In this document: in pieces, positions 16,644-25,313 of the stretch | Layout: each line of letters begins with the position of its first letter | Position numbering within the stretch: position 1 is the first letter of the stretch | Assembly (NCBI RefSeq): GCF_027620315.1 | Contig: NZ_JAPNNL010000006.1 | Span: 1-64,000, forward strand | Direction: 5' to 3' | DNA length: 64,000 nucleotides | Source: Nonomuraea corallina | GTDB taxonomy: Bacteria > Actinomycetota > Actinomycetes > Streptosporangiales > Streptosporangiaceae | Notes under the pieces: model-generated | Databases searched by the model: none | The model's input: the letters and a program-made list of their open reading frames with translations, nothing else | Told to the model about the DNA's origin: nothing | Program-made: the position numbers and the translations under genes

Positions 16644-19600
16644 CGACTCCGGGCGTCGAGGCCCTCGCGGCTCTCAGTTTCCACTACACCGAGGGCGCCG
16701 ACGACGTGTGGCGGCCTTCGCCGTTCCACGTGGAAGGACTGCACGGGCACTCGGCGAAGTTCCTGCTCGACGGCCTCGCCGAGGCCAGGGGCCGACAGGG
16801 CGCGAGCCCGATCGGCGTGGTCGTCCGGGGCCAGCGCGGGACCGGCAAGACCCACCTGCTCGGCTGGCTGCGCGAGGTGACCCAGCGCGAGGGCGGCTAC
16901 TTCGTGCTGGTCGGGCTGCTGGACGCGAAGGAGTTCTGGCAGAGCGTCATGGTGTCGCTCCTCGACAGCTTCTCCCGTCCGGGCGAGGACGAGCAGACGC
17001 AGCTCAGGGTGTTCCTGTCGCGCCTGGCGGCGCGGGCCGACCTGACGCGGATGGCCCGCCGGGCGGTGACCGGGAAGAAGGCGCTGTCCCGTGGGGAGCT
17101 GGACGCGTTCGTGCACGCGCTGCGGCGCATGGACGAGGCGGTCGGGCGCTGGTGCCAGGACACCGCGCGGGCGCTGGTGCTCTACGCCTCCCCGGACCCG
17201 GCCCTGCAGGACCTCGGCGAGGCGTTCCTGTACGCGATGCCGGAGGGCGAGCCGGGAGAGCGGGCGCGGTGGGGCATCCGGCCGGTGAACAAGACCCCGC
17301 AGGAGATCGTCAGGGACGTCTCCCACCTGCTGGCGCTCACCGGGCCGACGATCATCGCGGTGGACCAGATCGATCCCCTGATCGCCCAGTCCAGGACGTC
17401 CACCGACACGGCCGCCGACGACGGCGGCCACGGCGACGGGCTGCTCCTGGAACGGATCGCGGGCGGGCTCATGGCGCTGCGCGAGGTGACCCGGCGCACG
17501 ATGACCGTCGTCTCCTGCATCCCCGCCACCTGGACGCTCATCGAGAGGGAGGCGGTCGACACCGTCAGGGACCGGTTCAGGACGGCCGTGCAGCTCATGA
17601 CCATCCCCGACGCCGAGACCGCCAGGGAACTGGTCGCCAGGCGGTTCGAGGTGCAGTACCGGGAGGCCGGGGTCGAGCCGCCGTACCCGACCTGGCCGGT
17701 GCGTCCTGAGGCGTTCGACGGGGCGCCGGGGTTCACCGCGCGCCAGCTCCTCATCACGATCGACGCGCACGTACGGGCATGCCTGCTGAGCGGCGAGGTC
17801 ACCGAGCTGACCAGCCTCACCGCGCCCACGGCCGGGGAGCGGGGAGCGACCGCTCCGGGAGGAACGCGGCCGGAGCCGGACGCCGCTGAAGAGCGGCGGG
17901 AAGCCGCGCCGGACAGCGCGCTCGACGCCCGGTTCGCCACGCTGCGGGCGGTCGGGGAGACGCCCACGATCGACCCGTCCACCGAGGACGTGCTGTTCCC
18001 CCCGCTCCTGGCCGCGGGGCTGTCCGCGTGGATCATCGAGCAGGGCGAGCGGGGGAGGACGTTCAGCGTGGACCCGCCGCCCAGCGCCAAGCCGCCCCTG
18101 CACGCCCGGCTGCGGCGCACGCTGGACGAGACCACCGAGGACGAGGAGCACTGGGCGTTCCGGGCGGTCACCGCCGGGCACGCGGTCGCGGCGCTCAACC
18201 GGGTCCGCAAGGCGTCGGTGGCCGCCGGGCTGGACGCCGAGGTGCCCAAGCGGCGGCTGTTCCTGCTGCGTAACGGGGACTGGTCGAAGGGCGCGAGGAC
18301 GCGGGAGGTGGTCGCGGCCTTCGAGCGCGCGGGGGGACGGACCCTCTCGTTCACCGGCGAGGATCTGCGGGTGCTGGCGGCTCTCAGGCACCTGCTCGCG
18401 GAGAACCCGCCGGGGCTGGCGTCGTGGCTGGCCGCCCGCCGCCCCACCCGCGCCGTCTCCTTCCTGGTGGAGGCGCTCACGGACCTCCCCGGCCCCGCCG
18501 CCGAGGCTCCGCGTGAAAGGGCGGCGGCCTCCGAGCCCGTGCCCGGGAAGGGTCCTGCCTCCGACGACGACGAGCGGCCGGACGACTCGTACGTCCCGCT
18601 GGGCAGGACCGTCGACGGCGGCCGGCCTGTCGGAGTGACGCTGGAGGCGCTGCGGAAGCACACGGCGATCTTCGCCGGTTCCGGGTCGGGCAAGACCGTG
18701 CTGATCCGGCGGCTGGTCGAGGAGTGCGCGCTGCGCGGCGTGTCCGCCATCGTGCTCGACCCGAACAACGACCTGGCCAGGCTGGGCGACCAGTGGCCGG
18801 AGCGGCCCGCGGGCTGGGCGGATGGGGACGAGCGCAGGGCCGCCGACTACCTGGCCGGGACCGAGGTGGTGGTCTGGACGCCGAGGCGCGCGGCGGGCCG
18901 GCCGCTCAGTTTCCAGCCGCTGCCGGACTTCGCCGGGGTGGCCGGCGACGCGGACGAGTTCACCGAGGCGGTGGAGTCGGCGGTGGCGTCGATCGCGCCC
19001 CGGGTGAAGCTGGACGCGCGGACCGACAAGGCGCACCTGGGCCGGGCGGTGCTGCGCAAGGCGCTGGAGCACTACGGGCGCGGTGGCGGGGCGACGCTCA
19101 AGGGGTTGATCGCGCTGCTGTCCGACCTGCCCGACGGGGTGAGCGAGCTGGCGGGCGCCCCGCGCGTGGCCGCCGACGTGGCGCGGTCGCTGCAGGCGGC
19201 GATGGACAACGACCCGCTGTTCGGCGGGGGCGGCGAGCCGGTGGACCCCGGCCGGCTGCTGACCCCGTCGCCGGGCCGGCGGGCCCGCGTGTCGGTGATC
19301 AGCTTCGTCGGGCTGCCCAACGACGACCAGCGGCAGAGCTTCGTCAGCCAGCTGCAGATGGCGCTGTTCGCCTGGATCAGGAAGAACCCGGCGGGCGACC
19401 GGCCGCTCGGCGGGCTGCTCGTGATGGACGAGGCGCAGACGTTCGCCCCGGGCTCCGGGCGGATGACGGCCTGCACGCAGAGCACGCTGGCGCTGGCGTC
19501 GCAGGCCCGCAAGTACGGTCTGGGCCTGGTGTTCGCCACCCAGGCGCCGAAGGGCCTGCACAACCAGATCCCCGGCAACGCCGCCACCCAGTTCTTCGGC

Positions 19601-19813
19601 CTGCTGAACGCTCCCGCGCACATCACCGCGGCCCAGGAGCTGGCGCGGGCCAAGGGCGGTTCGGCGCCGGAGGTCTCCCGGCTGGGCGCGGGCGAGTTCT
19701 ACGTGGCGCTGGAGGGGAGCGCGTTCGTGAAGGCGCGGGCGCCGATGTGCCTGAGCCACCATCCGCGGGCGCCGCTGACGACGGAGGAGGTGCTGGCCCG
19801 CGCCGCCCGCTGA
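16640..19813 (+). CDS. Double P-loop ATPase with HerA/FtsK-like C-terminal half
   Basis: 1057 residues with two NTPase modules. The first (about 1-400) has Walker A GQRGTGKTHL at 64-73 and Walker B IIAVDQID near 240, with the look of an AAA/STAND-type domain. The second (about 640-1057) has Walker A GSGSGKTVL near 681, Walker B GLLVMDEAQTF near 928 and the HerA/DUF87 sensor block LVFATQAPKGLHNQIPGN near 970, as in hexameric DNA translocases. The linker (~400-640) is rich in charged residues. ATG 16640 overlaps the previous stop. With a nuclease and a winged-helix protein upstream, DNA translocation linked to cleavage is the likeliest role, by inference. Confidence 0.75.
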   Translation: MTTPGVEALAALSFHYTEGADDVWRPSPFHVEGLHGHSAKFLLDGLAEARGRQGASPIGVVVRGQRGTGKTHLLGWLREVTQREGGYFVLVGLLDAKEFWQSVMVSLLDSFSRPGEDEQTQLRVFLSRLAARADLTRMARRAVTGKKALSRGELDAFVHALRRMDEAVGRWCQDTARALVLYASPDPALQDLGEAFLYAMPEGEPGERARWGIRPVNKTPQEIVRDVSHLLALTGPTIIAVDQIDPLIAQSRTSTDTAADDGGHGDGLLLERIAGGLMALREVTRRTMTVVSCIPATWTLIEREAVDTVRDRFRTAVQLMTIPDAETARELVARRFEVQYREAGVEPPYPTWPVRPEAFDGAPGFTARQLLITIDAHVRACLLSGEVTELTSLTAPTAGERGATAPGGTRPEPDAAEERREAAPDSALDARFATLRAVGETPTIDPSTEDVLFPPLLAAGLSAWIIEQGERGRTFSVDPPPSAKPPLHARLRRTLDETTEDEEHWAFRAVTAGHAVAALNRVRKASVAAGLDAEVPKRRLFLLRNGDWSKGARTREVVAAFERAGGRTLSFTGEDLRVLAALRHLLAENPPGLASWLAARRPTRAVSFLVEALTDLPGPAAEAPRERAAASEPVPGKGPASDDDERPDDSYVPLGRTVDGGRPVGVTLEALRKHTAIFAGSGSGKTVLIRRLVEECALRGVSAIVLDPNNDLARLGDQWPERPAGWADGDERRAADYLAGTEVVVWTPRRAAGRPLSFQPLPDFAGVAGDADEFTEAVESAVASIAPRVKLDARTDKAHLGRAVLRKALEHYGRGGGATLKGLIALLSDLPDGVSELAGAPRVAADVARSLQAAMDNDPLFGGGGEPVDPGRLLTPSPGRRARVSVISFVGLPNDDQRQSFVSQLQMALFAWIRKNPAGDRPLGGLLVMDEAQTFAPGSGRMTACTQSTLALASQARKYGLGLVFATQAPKGLHNQIPGNAATQFFGLLNAPAHITAAQELARAKGGSAPEVSRLGAGEFYVALEGSAFVKARAPMCLSHHPRAPLTTEEVLARAAR

Positions 19814-19919
19814 GCCCTTCCGGCTTGGCGGATTGGGGATGGTCTCCTGACTTCCCCGGTGGGATAGTCATCAACAGACAGGGCAAAACCCGCGCAAATG
19901 GCTGCGTTAGGGGTGTGCG

Positions 19920-21044
19920 ATGGCCTCCGCTCGACGACTGCTCGGCAGGCTGGTCTACGGCTCGCGGTACGACAAGGTTCCCTGGGGGCAGCGGGTCTAC
20001 GTCCGCCCCGGCGAACGGCTGATCCGCGAGGCCCAGTGGCGCGGACTGCTCCGGCGCGCGCCGGTCGTCGAGCCCGAGGACTACCGGGCGAGCCGGCCGC
20101 TGGGCGAGATCGAGGAGTTCATCGCCTGCACGCTCTGCGGCGAGGAGCGCTCGCAGCCGCTGTTCGAGCCGACGGGAGAGGACGCCAAGTGGCGCTACCA
20201 CGTGGTGCGCTGCCCTTCGTGCGGCTTCCTCTACCGCAATCCCAACATCCGCCCGGAGCGGCTCGGCGACCTGTACGCCAAGGGCTACAGCAAGTTCCTG
20301 ACCGGCAAGTACGCCGCCAACCGGCAGCGCCGCTACCGGCTGACCATGGACGCGTTCTCCCCCGTCTTCGACGACGGCGCGGGACGGCGGCTGCTCGACT
20401 TCGGCTGCGGCGCCGGGCTGTTCCTGGAGCTGGCCGAGCAGCGCGGCTTCGAGGCGGTCGGCGTGGACCTGTCGCCCGACTCGGTGGCCCAGGCCAACGA
20501 GCGGCTCACCCGGGGCCGGGCGTACCTGGGGTCGCCGGAGGACGTGCCGGAGATCGCCGCGGGCGGCTTCGACGTGATCACGCTCTGGTCGGTGCTGGCG
20601 CACCTGCCCAGGCCGCTGGACGACTTCCGCCGGTTCCGCGAGCTGCTCGCGCCGGGCGGGGTGCTCATGATCCTCACGGTGAACGCCAACTCGCTGCTGC
20701 TCAAGGCGTACGGGTCGGCGTGGAGCGGCTTCACCAAGAACCATCTGATGTTCTACTCGGCCGACACGCTGCCGGTGCTGCTGCGCCGTACCGGCTTCGC
20801 GGGGGCGGGGTTCGCCCCCTTCTACGGCGACACGATCGAGGCCGGCACCACCAAGCTGCCGGATTCCCTGCGGGAGCGGCTGCGGCGCACGGTCGAGGCC
20901 ACGGACGGCGGCAACATGCTGCGCGCTATGGCCTTCGCCGACGAGGAGGCGATCACCCGCTGGTCCGGCACCCGCGAGGTCCGCCGGCTGCGCGCCGAAC
21001 CCGCCGCCGCGAAGCAGGAGCCACTGGATCTGACCGGGACGTGA
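19920..21044 (+). CDS. Class I SAM-dependent methyltransferase with zinc ribbon
   Basis: 374 residues. A CxxC...CxxC zinc ribbon (CTLCGEE near 72, CPSCGFLYRNP near 100) precedes a class I methyltransferase core: motif I LLDFGCGAGLFLELA near 155, the acidic strand AVGVDLSPDSV, and FDVITLWSVLAHLPRP with RELLAPGGVLMILTVN. The layout matches methyltransferases that act on sugar or lipid-linked substrates, but the acceptor is unknown. GTG-rich AGGGGTG lies about 7 bases before ATG 19920. It begins 106 bases after the ATPase gene on the same strand and could be read-through from it or independent. Confidence 0.85.
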   Translation: MASARRLLGRLVYGSRYDKVPWGQRVYVRPGERLIREAQWRGLLRRAPVVEPEDYRASRPLGEIEEFIACTLCGEERSQPLFEPTGEDAKWRYHVVRCPSCGFLYRNPNIRPERLGDLYAKGYSKFLTGKYAANRQRRYRLTMDAFSPVFDDGAGRRLLDFGCGAGLFLELAEQRGFEAVGVDLSPDSVAQANERLTRGRAYLGSPEDVPEIAAGGFDVITLWSVLAHLPRPLDDFRRFRELLAPGGVLMILTVNANSLLLKAYGSAWSGFTKNHLMFYSADTLPVLLRRTGFAGAGFAPFYGDTIEAGTTKLPDSLRERLRRTVEATDGGNMLRAMAFADEEAITRWSGTREVRRLRAEPAAAKQEPLDLTGT

Positions 21045-21066
21045 GTACCGATAGGTAGTTGAAACG

Positions 21067-21083
21067 CATACGGTTGTCGTATG
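21067..21083. promoter_or_regulatory. Inverted repeat overlapping the VOC gene start
   Basis: CATACG-GTTGT-CGTATG is a perfect 6-bp dyad whose right arm contains the ATG start at 21081. No Shine-Dalgarno sequence is visible. The hexamer TACGGT (21069-21074) sits 6 bases before the A of ATG, the spacing expected of a -10 element for a leaderless message. If so, a protein bound to the dyad would block initiation. Confidence 0.35.
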
Positions 21084-21686
21084 GCCGCTACCCCTGAAAC
21101 GGTGCACTGGCGGGGCGTGCACCACCTCGCCCTCATCACCTCCGACATGGACGCCACCGTCAGGTTCTGGCACGGCGTCCTGGACGCCCGGCTGGTCGCC
21201 ACCCTGGCCGTGCCCGCCTTCAAGCACTACTTCTTCGAGATCGGAGCCGGCAGCACCATCGCCTTCTTCGAATACACCGACCAGGAGCTCGACAGCTTCG
21301 CCAAACCGGCCGGCGTCCCGTACGCCAAGGCCGCCCAGTTCGACCACCTCTCCCTCCACCTGCCCGACGAGGACGCGCTGGTACGGATGCGCGACCGGCT
21401 CAAGGCGCACGGCTGCGAGGTCACCGACGTCATCGACCACGGCTTCCTGCGTTCCATCTACTTCAGCGACCCCAACGGCATCGCGCTGGAGGCCTCCTGG
21501 TGGGCGCTCGACGCCACCGGCCGACCGGCGGACCACACCGACGAACGGCTCTTCGCCGACCCCGACCCGGTCCCCGCCGTCCGCGAGCTCCGCGACACCG
21601 GCCGCCTGGCCCACACGGTCAGCACCCGGCTGGTGGACGGCGTCATCGAGGACCTCCGGCGCGAGGGCATCACCCTGGACCGGTGA
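21081..21686 (+). CDS. VOC-family (glyoxalase/dioxygenase-fold) metalloprotein
   Basis: 201 residues made of the two beta-alpha-beta-beta-beta modules of the vicinal oxygen chelate fold. The likely metal ligands are His in VHHLALITSDM (about 14-15), His in FDHLSLHLPDE (about 93-97) and Glu in GIALEASWW (near 139). The segment FYTSDP-like 'YFSDPNGIALE' is the standard C-terminal signature. The family includes extradiol dioxygenases, glyoxalases and fosfomycin-resistance enzymes; substrate is not predictable here. There is no clear ribosome binding site at ATG 21081. It is a single gene between the methyltransferase and catalase. Confidence 0.85.
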   Translation: MAATPETVHWRGVHHLALITSDMDATVRFWHGVLDARLVATLAVPAFKHYFFEIGAGSTIAFFEYTDQELDSFAKPAGVPYAKAAQFDHLSLHLPDEDALVRMRDRLKAHGCEVTDVIDHGFLRSIYFSDPNGIALEASWWALDATGRPADHTDERLFADPDPVPAVRELRDTGRLAHTVSTRLVDGVIEDLRREGITLDR

Positions 21687-21814
21687 GGCCCTCACCGGAC
21701 CAACAGGTGATCTCGTTCTCCTGCGGCCGGCGCAAATCCGTGTGGCGGCCTTGTGCGTGGGTATCTGCGTCGCTCGAACTCAGCAACGCAGCATCACGCC
21801 AAGGAGAAAAAAGC

Positions 21815-24073
21815 ATGGAACGGTCCCACCCTGTCAAGTCGGCCGTGGACAAGATCATCGATACGGTCGCCAGCGGACAGCCGGCCGAGATCCCTGGCGT
21901 ACCGAACAGCGAGCCGCCGTCCCTGGAGGAGCCGACCGAGCCGCGCGAGCCGCTGCCGCCCAAGCCCGACCAGAGCGGGCCGGACACCTACTCCCCCACC
22001 GGGCAGCCCACCGACACCCCGCAAGGGAAGATGGCGCAGGGCGGCCCTTACCTGACGACCGCCCAGGGCCTGCGGGTACGCGACACCGACCACTCGCTCA
22101 AGGCGGGCCCGCGCGGCCCGGTCCTGCTGCAGGACCACCACCTGCGCGAGAAGATCATGCACTTCGACCACGAGCGCATCCCCGAGCGGGTCGTGCACGC
22201 CCGCGGCGCCGGGGCGCACGGCGTCTTCCGCGGCTACGGCGCCGCCTCGAACGTCACCAGGGCCGCCTTCCTCGGCAAGGACGTGGAGACGCCGGTCTTC
22301 GTGCGCTTCTCCACCGTGATCGGCTCGCGCGGCTCGGCCGACACCGTACGCGACACGCGCGGCTTCGCGACCAAGTTCTACACCTCCGAGGGGGTGTTCG
22401 ACCTGGTCGGCAACAACATCCCGGTGTTCTTCATCCAGGACGCGATCAAGTTCCCCGACGTCATCCACGCCGCCAAGTGGCACCCGGACCGGGAGATCCC
22501 GCAGGCCCAGACCGCGCACGACACGTTCTGGGACTTCGCCGGCCTGCACACCGAGGCGACCCACCACACGATCTGGAACATGTCCGGCCGCGGCATCCCC
22601 CGCTCCTACCGGATGATGGAGGGCTTCGGCGTCCACACCTTCCGCCTGGTGAACGAGGAAGGGGCGACCACGCTCGCCAAGTTCCACTGGAAGCCCAAGC
22701 TCGGCGTGCACTCCCTGGTCTGGGAGGAGGCGCAGCTGCTCGGCGGCGTGGACCCCGACTTCCACCGGCGCGACCTCTTCGACGCCATCGAGTCGGGCGC
22801 CTACCCCCAGTGGGAGCTCGGCCTCCAGCTCTTCCCCGACACCCCGGACCAGATGTTCGAGGGCATCGACCTGCTGGACTCGACGAAGATCGTCCCTGAG
22901 GAGCTCGCCCCGGTCCAGCCCGTCGGCCTGCTCACCCTCAACGCCAACACCTCCAACTTCTTCGCCGAGACCGAGCAGGTGGCCTTCCACGTCGGCCACC
23001 TGGTGCCCGGCATCGACGTCACCGACGACCCGCTGCTGGCCGGACGGCTGTTCTCGTACCTCGACACCCAGATCACCCGGCTCGCCGGGCCCAACTTCCC
23101 GCAGCTCCCCATCAACCGCCCGCACGCGCCGGTCAACGACATGCAGCGGGACGGCTTCCACCAGACGGCCGTGCACCGGGGCGTCGCACCGTACCGGCCG
23201 AACTCGCTCGACGGCGGCTGCCCCTTCACCGCCGGAGCCGACCAGGGGGCGTTCGTCGAGGTGCCGGTGGAGGTGTCCGGCCGGAAGGTGCGCGAGGCCC
23301 CGGCCTCGTACGACGACCACTTCAGCCAGGCGCGCCTGTTCTGGCTGAGCATGTCGCCGGTCGAACGCGAGCACATCGTCGCCGCCTACACCTTCGAGCT
23401 GGGCAAGTGCTACGAGCAGGCCGTCAAGGAACGGTACCTGCGGGTGCTCGCCAACATCGACCCCGTCCTGTGCCGGCAGGTCGCCGAAGGCCTCGGGTTG
23501 CCCGCGCCGGACGCGGCCCAGCCCCTGGCCGACCCCACCCCCAGCCCGGCGCTGTCCCAGATCGGGCAGACGTGGCCGACGGACGGCCGGATCATCGGCA
23601 TCATCGCCGGCGACGACGACGCGGAGGCGGTCGGCGCCGTCCGCCAGGCGGTGCTCGACGCCGGCATGGTTCCCCTGATCATCGCGCCGACCGGCGGCAT
23701 GCTCGGCGGAACGCTGCCGGTGCAGCGCACCTTCACCACCGCGCGGTCGGTCGAGTTCGACGCGCTGCTGGTGGCGAGCGCCCCCGCCCCCGGCAAGGAC
23801 GCGTACGGCGCCCGCGACGCGAAGGCGGGCGGCGGCGCGGACTCCCCGGTCGACCCGCGCGTGCTGCTCCTGATCACCGAGGCGTACCGGCACGCCAAGC
23901 CGATCGGCGGCTGGGGGGCGGCCTCCCAGGTCCTCTCCCAGGCGGGCATCCCGGCGCAGGCCCCGGGCGTGGTCGTCGCCGACGACGGCCCGTCGGCCCT
24001 GGACGGGACGCTCCAGTTCCTGGCCGCGCACCGCGTCTGGGACCGCTTCCCCGCCGCGGCCGAACTGACCTGA
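21815..24073 (+). CDS. katE: Large-subunit catalase (HPII/KatE type)
   Basis: 752 residues, the size of clade 2 catalases, which have an extra C-terminal flavodoxin/GATase-like domain. It disproportionates H2O2 to water and oxygen in the cytosol with a b- or d-type haem. The distal His is in RVVHARGAGAHGVF (about 127), the conserved Asn in VGNNIPVFFIQD, and the proximal haem Tyr in RLFSYLDTQ (about 414). The extra domain (about 590-752) begins RIIGIIAGDDDAEA. ATG 21815 has AAGGAG 8 bases upstream; the longer frame from 21500 overlaps the VOC gene and is rejected. It is monocistronic, with no regulator beside it. Confidence 0.95.
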   Translation: MERSHPVKSAVDKIIDTVASGQPAEIPGVPNSEPPSLEEPTEPREPLPPKPDQSGPDTYSPTGQPTDTPQGKMAQGGPYLTTAQGLRVRDTDHSLKAGPRGPVLLQDHHLREKIMHFDHERIPERVVHARGAGAHGVFRGYGAASNVTRAAFLGKDVETPVFVRFSTVIGSRGSADTVRDTRGFATKFYTSEGVFDLVGNNIPVFFIQDAIKFPDVIHAAKWHPDREIPQAQTAHDTFWDFAGLHTEATHHTIWNMSGRGIPRSYRMMEGFGVHTFRLVNEEGATTLAKFHWKPKLGVHSLVWEEAQLLGGVDPDFHRRDLFDAIESGAYPQWELGLQLFPDTPDQMFEGIDLLDSTKIVPEELAPVQPVGLLTLNANTSNFFAETEQVAFHVGHLVPGIDVTDDPLLAGRLFSYLDTQITRLAGPNFPQLPINRPHAPVNDMQRDGFHQTAVHRGVAPYRPNSLDGGCPFTAGADQGAFVEVPVEVSGRKVREAPASYDDHFSQARLFWLSMSPVEREHIVAAYTFELGKCYEQAVKERYLRVLANIDPVLCRQVAEGLGLPAPDAAQPLADPTPSPALSQIGQTWPTDGRIIGIIAGDDDAEAVGAVRQAVLDAGMVPLIIAPTGGMLGGTLPVQRTFTTARSVEFDALLVASAPAPGKDAYGARDAKAGGGADSPVDPRVLLLITEAYRHAKPIGGWGAASQVLSQAGIPAQAPGVVVADDGPSALDGTLQFLAAHRVWDRFPAAAELT

Positions 24074-24095
24074 CGCGACGACGGCGATCCCCCCG

Positions 24096-24142
24096 CACCG
24101 GCCCCCCACACCGGCCCCCACGCCGGCCCCCACGCCGGCCCG
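24096..24142. repeat. C/G-rich 12-13-bp imperfect repeat after catalase
   Basis: CCGGCCCCC recurs at 24098, 24111, 24123 and (as CCGGCCCGG) 24135, spaced 13, 12 and 12 bases. It fills part of the 148-base gap between the convergent catalase and zinc-ribbon genes. No clean terminator stem was found in this gap. Confidence 0.6.
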
Positions 24143-24221
24143 GTCCGCCCTCCCGGCGGGCACGGGCCGGCCCGCCGCACCTTGGCAAGGCTGACCCGCC
24201 GCACCCTCCGGCAGGCAGGGG

Positions 24222-24533
24222 CTAACCAGCCCCGTCCTCCCGGCAGGCGCACGCGGCGGTGCCGAGCGCGCCGCGCTCCCGGTCCACGCTCGTCACCGTG
24301 CCCGCGCCCAGGCACCTGCGGCACGGGAACGCCGCCGTCACCAGCGGATCACGCCAGCGAGGATCCTCCCACACCGGTGGAGGACCCTCCGGCGGTCGCG
24401 GGGCCCGCTCGGCGGGCTCGTGCGCACCCCCCACCCAGCCGCGGCCGGCGCAGAACCGGCAGGCGAGCCGCAGCCCGGCGAGCCGTTCCGTGCCCGATCC
24501 CGCGCAGTCGGGGCAGGTGATCGGGTCGGTCAT
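24222..24533 (-). CDS. Small zinc-ribbon (DnaJ-type CxxCxGxG) protein
   Basis: 103 residues. Three CxxC groups of the DnaJ cysteine-rich type are visible: CPDCAGSGT near residue 6, CRFCAGRGW near 25 and CRRCLGAGT near 75, plus a terminal CACRED. The middle is Pro/Trp-rich. Such repeats bind zinc and usually mediate protein contacts. ATG 24533 overlaps the stop of the tiny gene upstream (ATGA), which supports this start over the longer frame from 24614. No J-domain or ATPase partner is adjacent. Function unknown. Confidence 0.65.
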   Translation of the reverse strand: MTDPITCPDCAGSGTERLAGLRLACRFCAGRGWVGGAHEPAERAPRPPEGPPPVWEDPRWRDPLVTAAFPCRRCLGAGTVTSVDRERGALGTAACACREDGAG

Positions 24534-24673
24534 CCAGCGCGCCCGACACCCCCGCAGGCGCCGCACGGCACCCACGTGGACTGCTGCCTGCTGTCGCCGT
24601 TGCGGTCGACCCATTCACCACCGGCACCCATGCACGTGCCGCACACCGGCGGATCGTCATCCCTCTTGGCCAT
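24530..24673 (-). CDS. 47-residue zinc-ribbon micro-protein
   Basis: A very short gene: ATG 24673 to TGA 24532-24530. The product starts MAKRDDDPPV and has two CxxCxGxG-like groups, CGTCMGAGGEW (residues 11-21) and CGACGGVG (37-44), the DnaJ zinc-finger pattern. Its stop overlaps the start of the next zinc-ribbon gene by four bases (ATGA), so the two are coupled and likely work together, possibly sharing zinc sites. The matched cysteine pattern and the coupling are the evidence that it is real. It may be missed by length cut-offs. Confidence 0.65.
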   Translation of the reverse strand: MAKRDDDPPVCGTCMGAGGEWVDRNGDSRQQSTWVPCGACGGVGRAG

Positions 24674-24881
24674 ACTCCGCACAGTAGCCGCACCGTCGCC
24701 CGCTGTCTCCGGGATGGGTCGGACGCCGCGGGTGCCCCGAGTCGAGTCCTCGTATATCCCCCGAGCGTGACACCTTCGTCACGCTCCCGACAGCACCGCC
24801 CGAGCGGAACCCCGGCACGACAGCCGGACAGAAGAGAGGTGAGAGCGAAGGCCGCTCCTGTCGAGGAAAGAGAGTTCACCC

Positions 24882-25313
24882 ATGCGACGAGTTGCGCTGT
24901 TACTCATGCTGGCGCTGGTGACGGCCTGCGGGAACGCCGGGCCGGGCGACCCGGGGAGCACGGCCGAGGGGACGAACGACGCGTATCTGAAATACGCGCA
25001 GTGTCTGCGTAAGCACGGGGTCGAGGGCTTCCCCGACGACCCGAAGAAGCTGCCGGGCGGTGTGGAGATCCCCGAGAAGGCGGGCAAGGCGTGCGCCGCC
25101 GAGATGGAGGGCGTCGGCAAGACGGTCGACACCCGTGACCCCGCCTACCTGGACCGGATGACCAGGCTGGCCGCCTGCATGCGCGGGCAGGGGATCGACT
25201 TCCCCGACCCGGGCCCCGCAGGCGCGGTGCCTGATCCGGGATACGACGGCGGCGACAAGGAGGCGTTCGACGCCGCGATGAGGACGTGCTCGGCCCAGCT
25301 GGAGGGCCAGTGA
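24882..25313 (+). CDS. Small lipoprotein of an ABC efflux operon
   Basis: 143 residues with a lipoprotein signal (MRRVALLLMLALVTAC, Cys 16 as lipid anchor). The mature part has a repeated motif, CLRKHGVEGFPDDP near 41 and CMRGQGIDFPDPGP near 96, each Cys-x-R..G-(I/V)..FPDP, with further cysteines that may pair. Proteins with this doubled motif are commonly found beside MacB-like ABC transporters in actinobacteria; their role is not known. Its stop overlaps the GTG start of the adaptor gene (GTGA), which ties it to the transporter. Confidence 0.8.
   Translation: MRRVALLLMLALVTACGNAGPGDPGSTAEGTNDAYLKYAQCLRKHGVEGFPDDPKKLPGGVEIPEKAGKACAAEMEGVGKTVDTRDPAYLDRMTRLAACMRGQGIDFPDPGPAGAVPDPGYDGGDKEAFDAAMRTCSAQLEGQ

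Noticed and set aside
16439..19762. 1107-residue minus-strand frame opposite the double ATPase
   Set aside because: It is a shadow frame rich in His/Arg/Pro/Gly without recognisable domains; the plus strand has clear Walker motifs.
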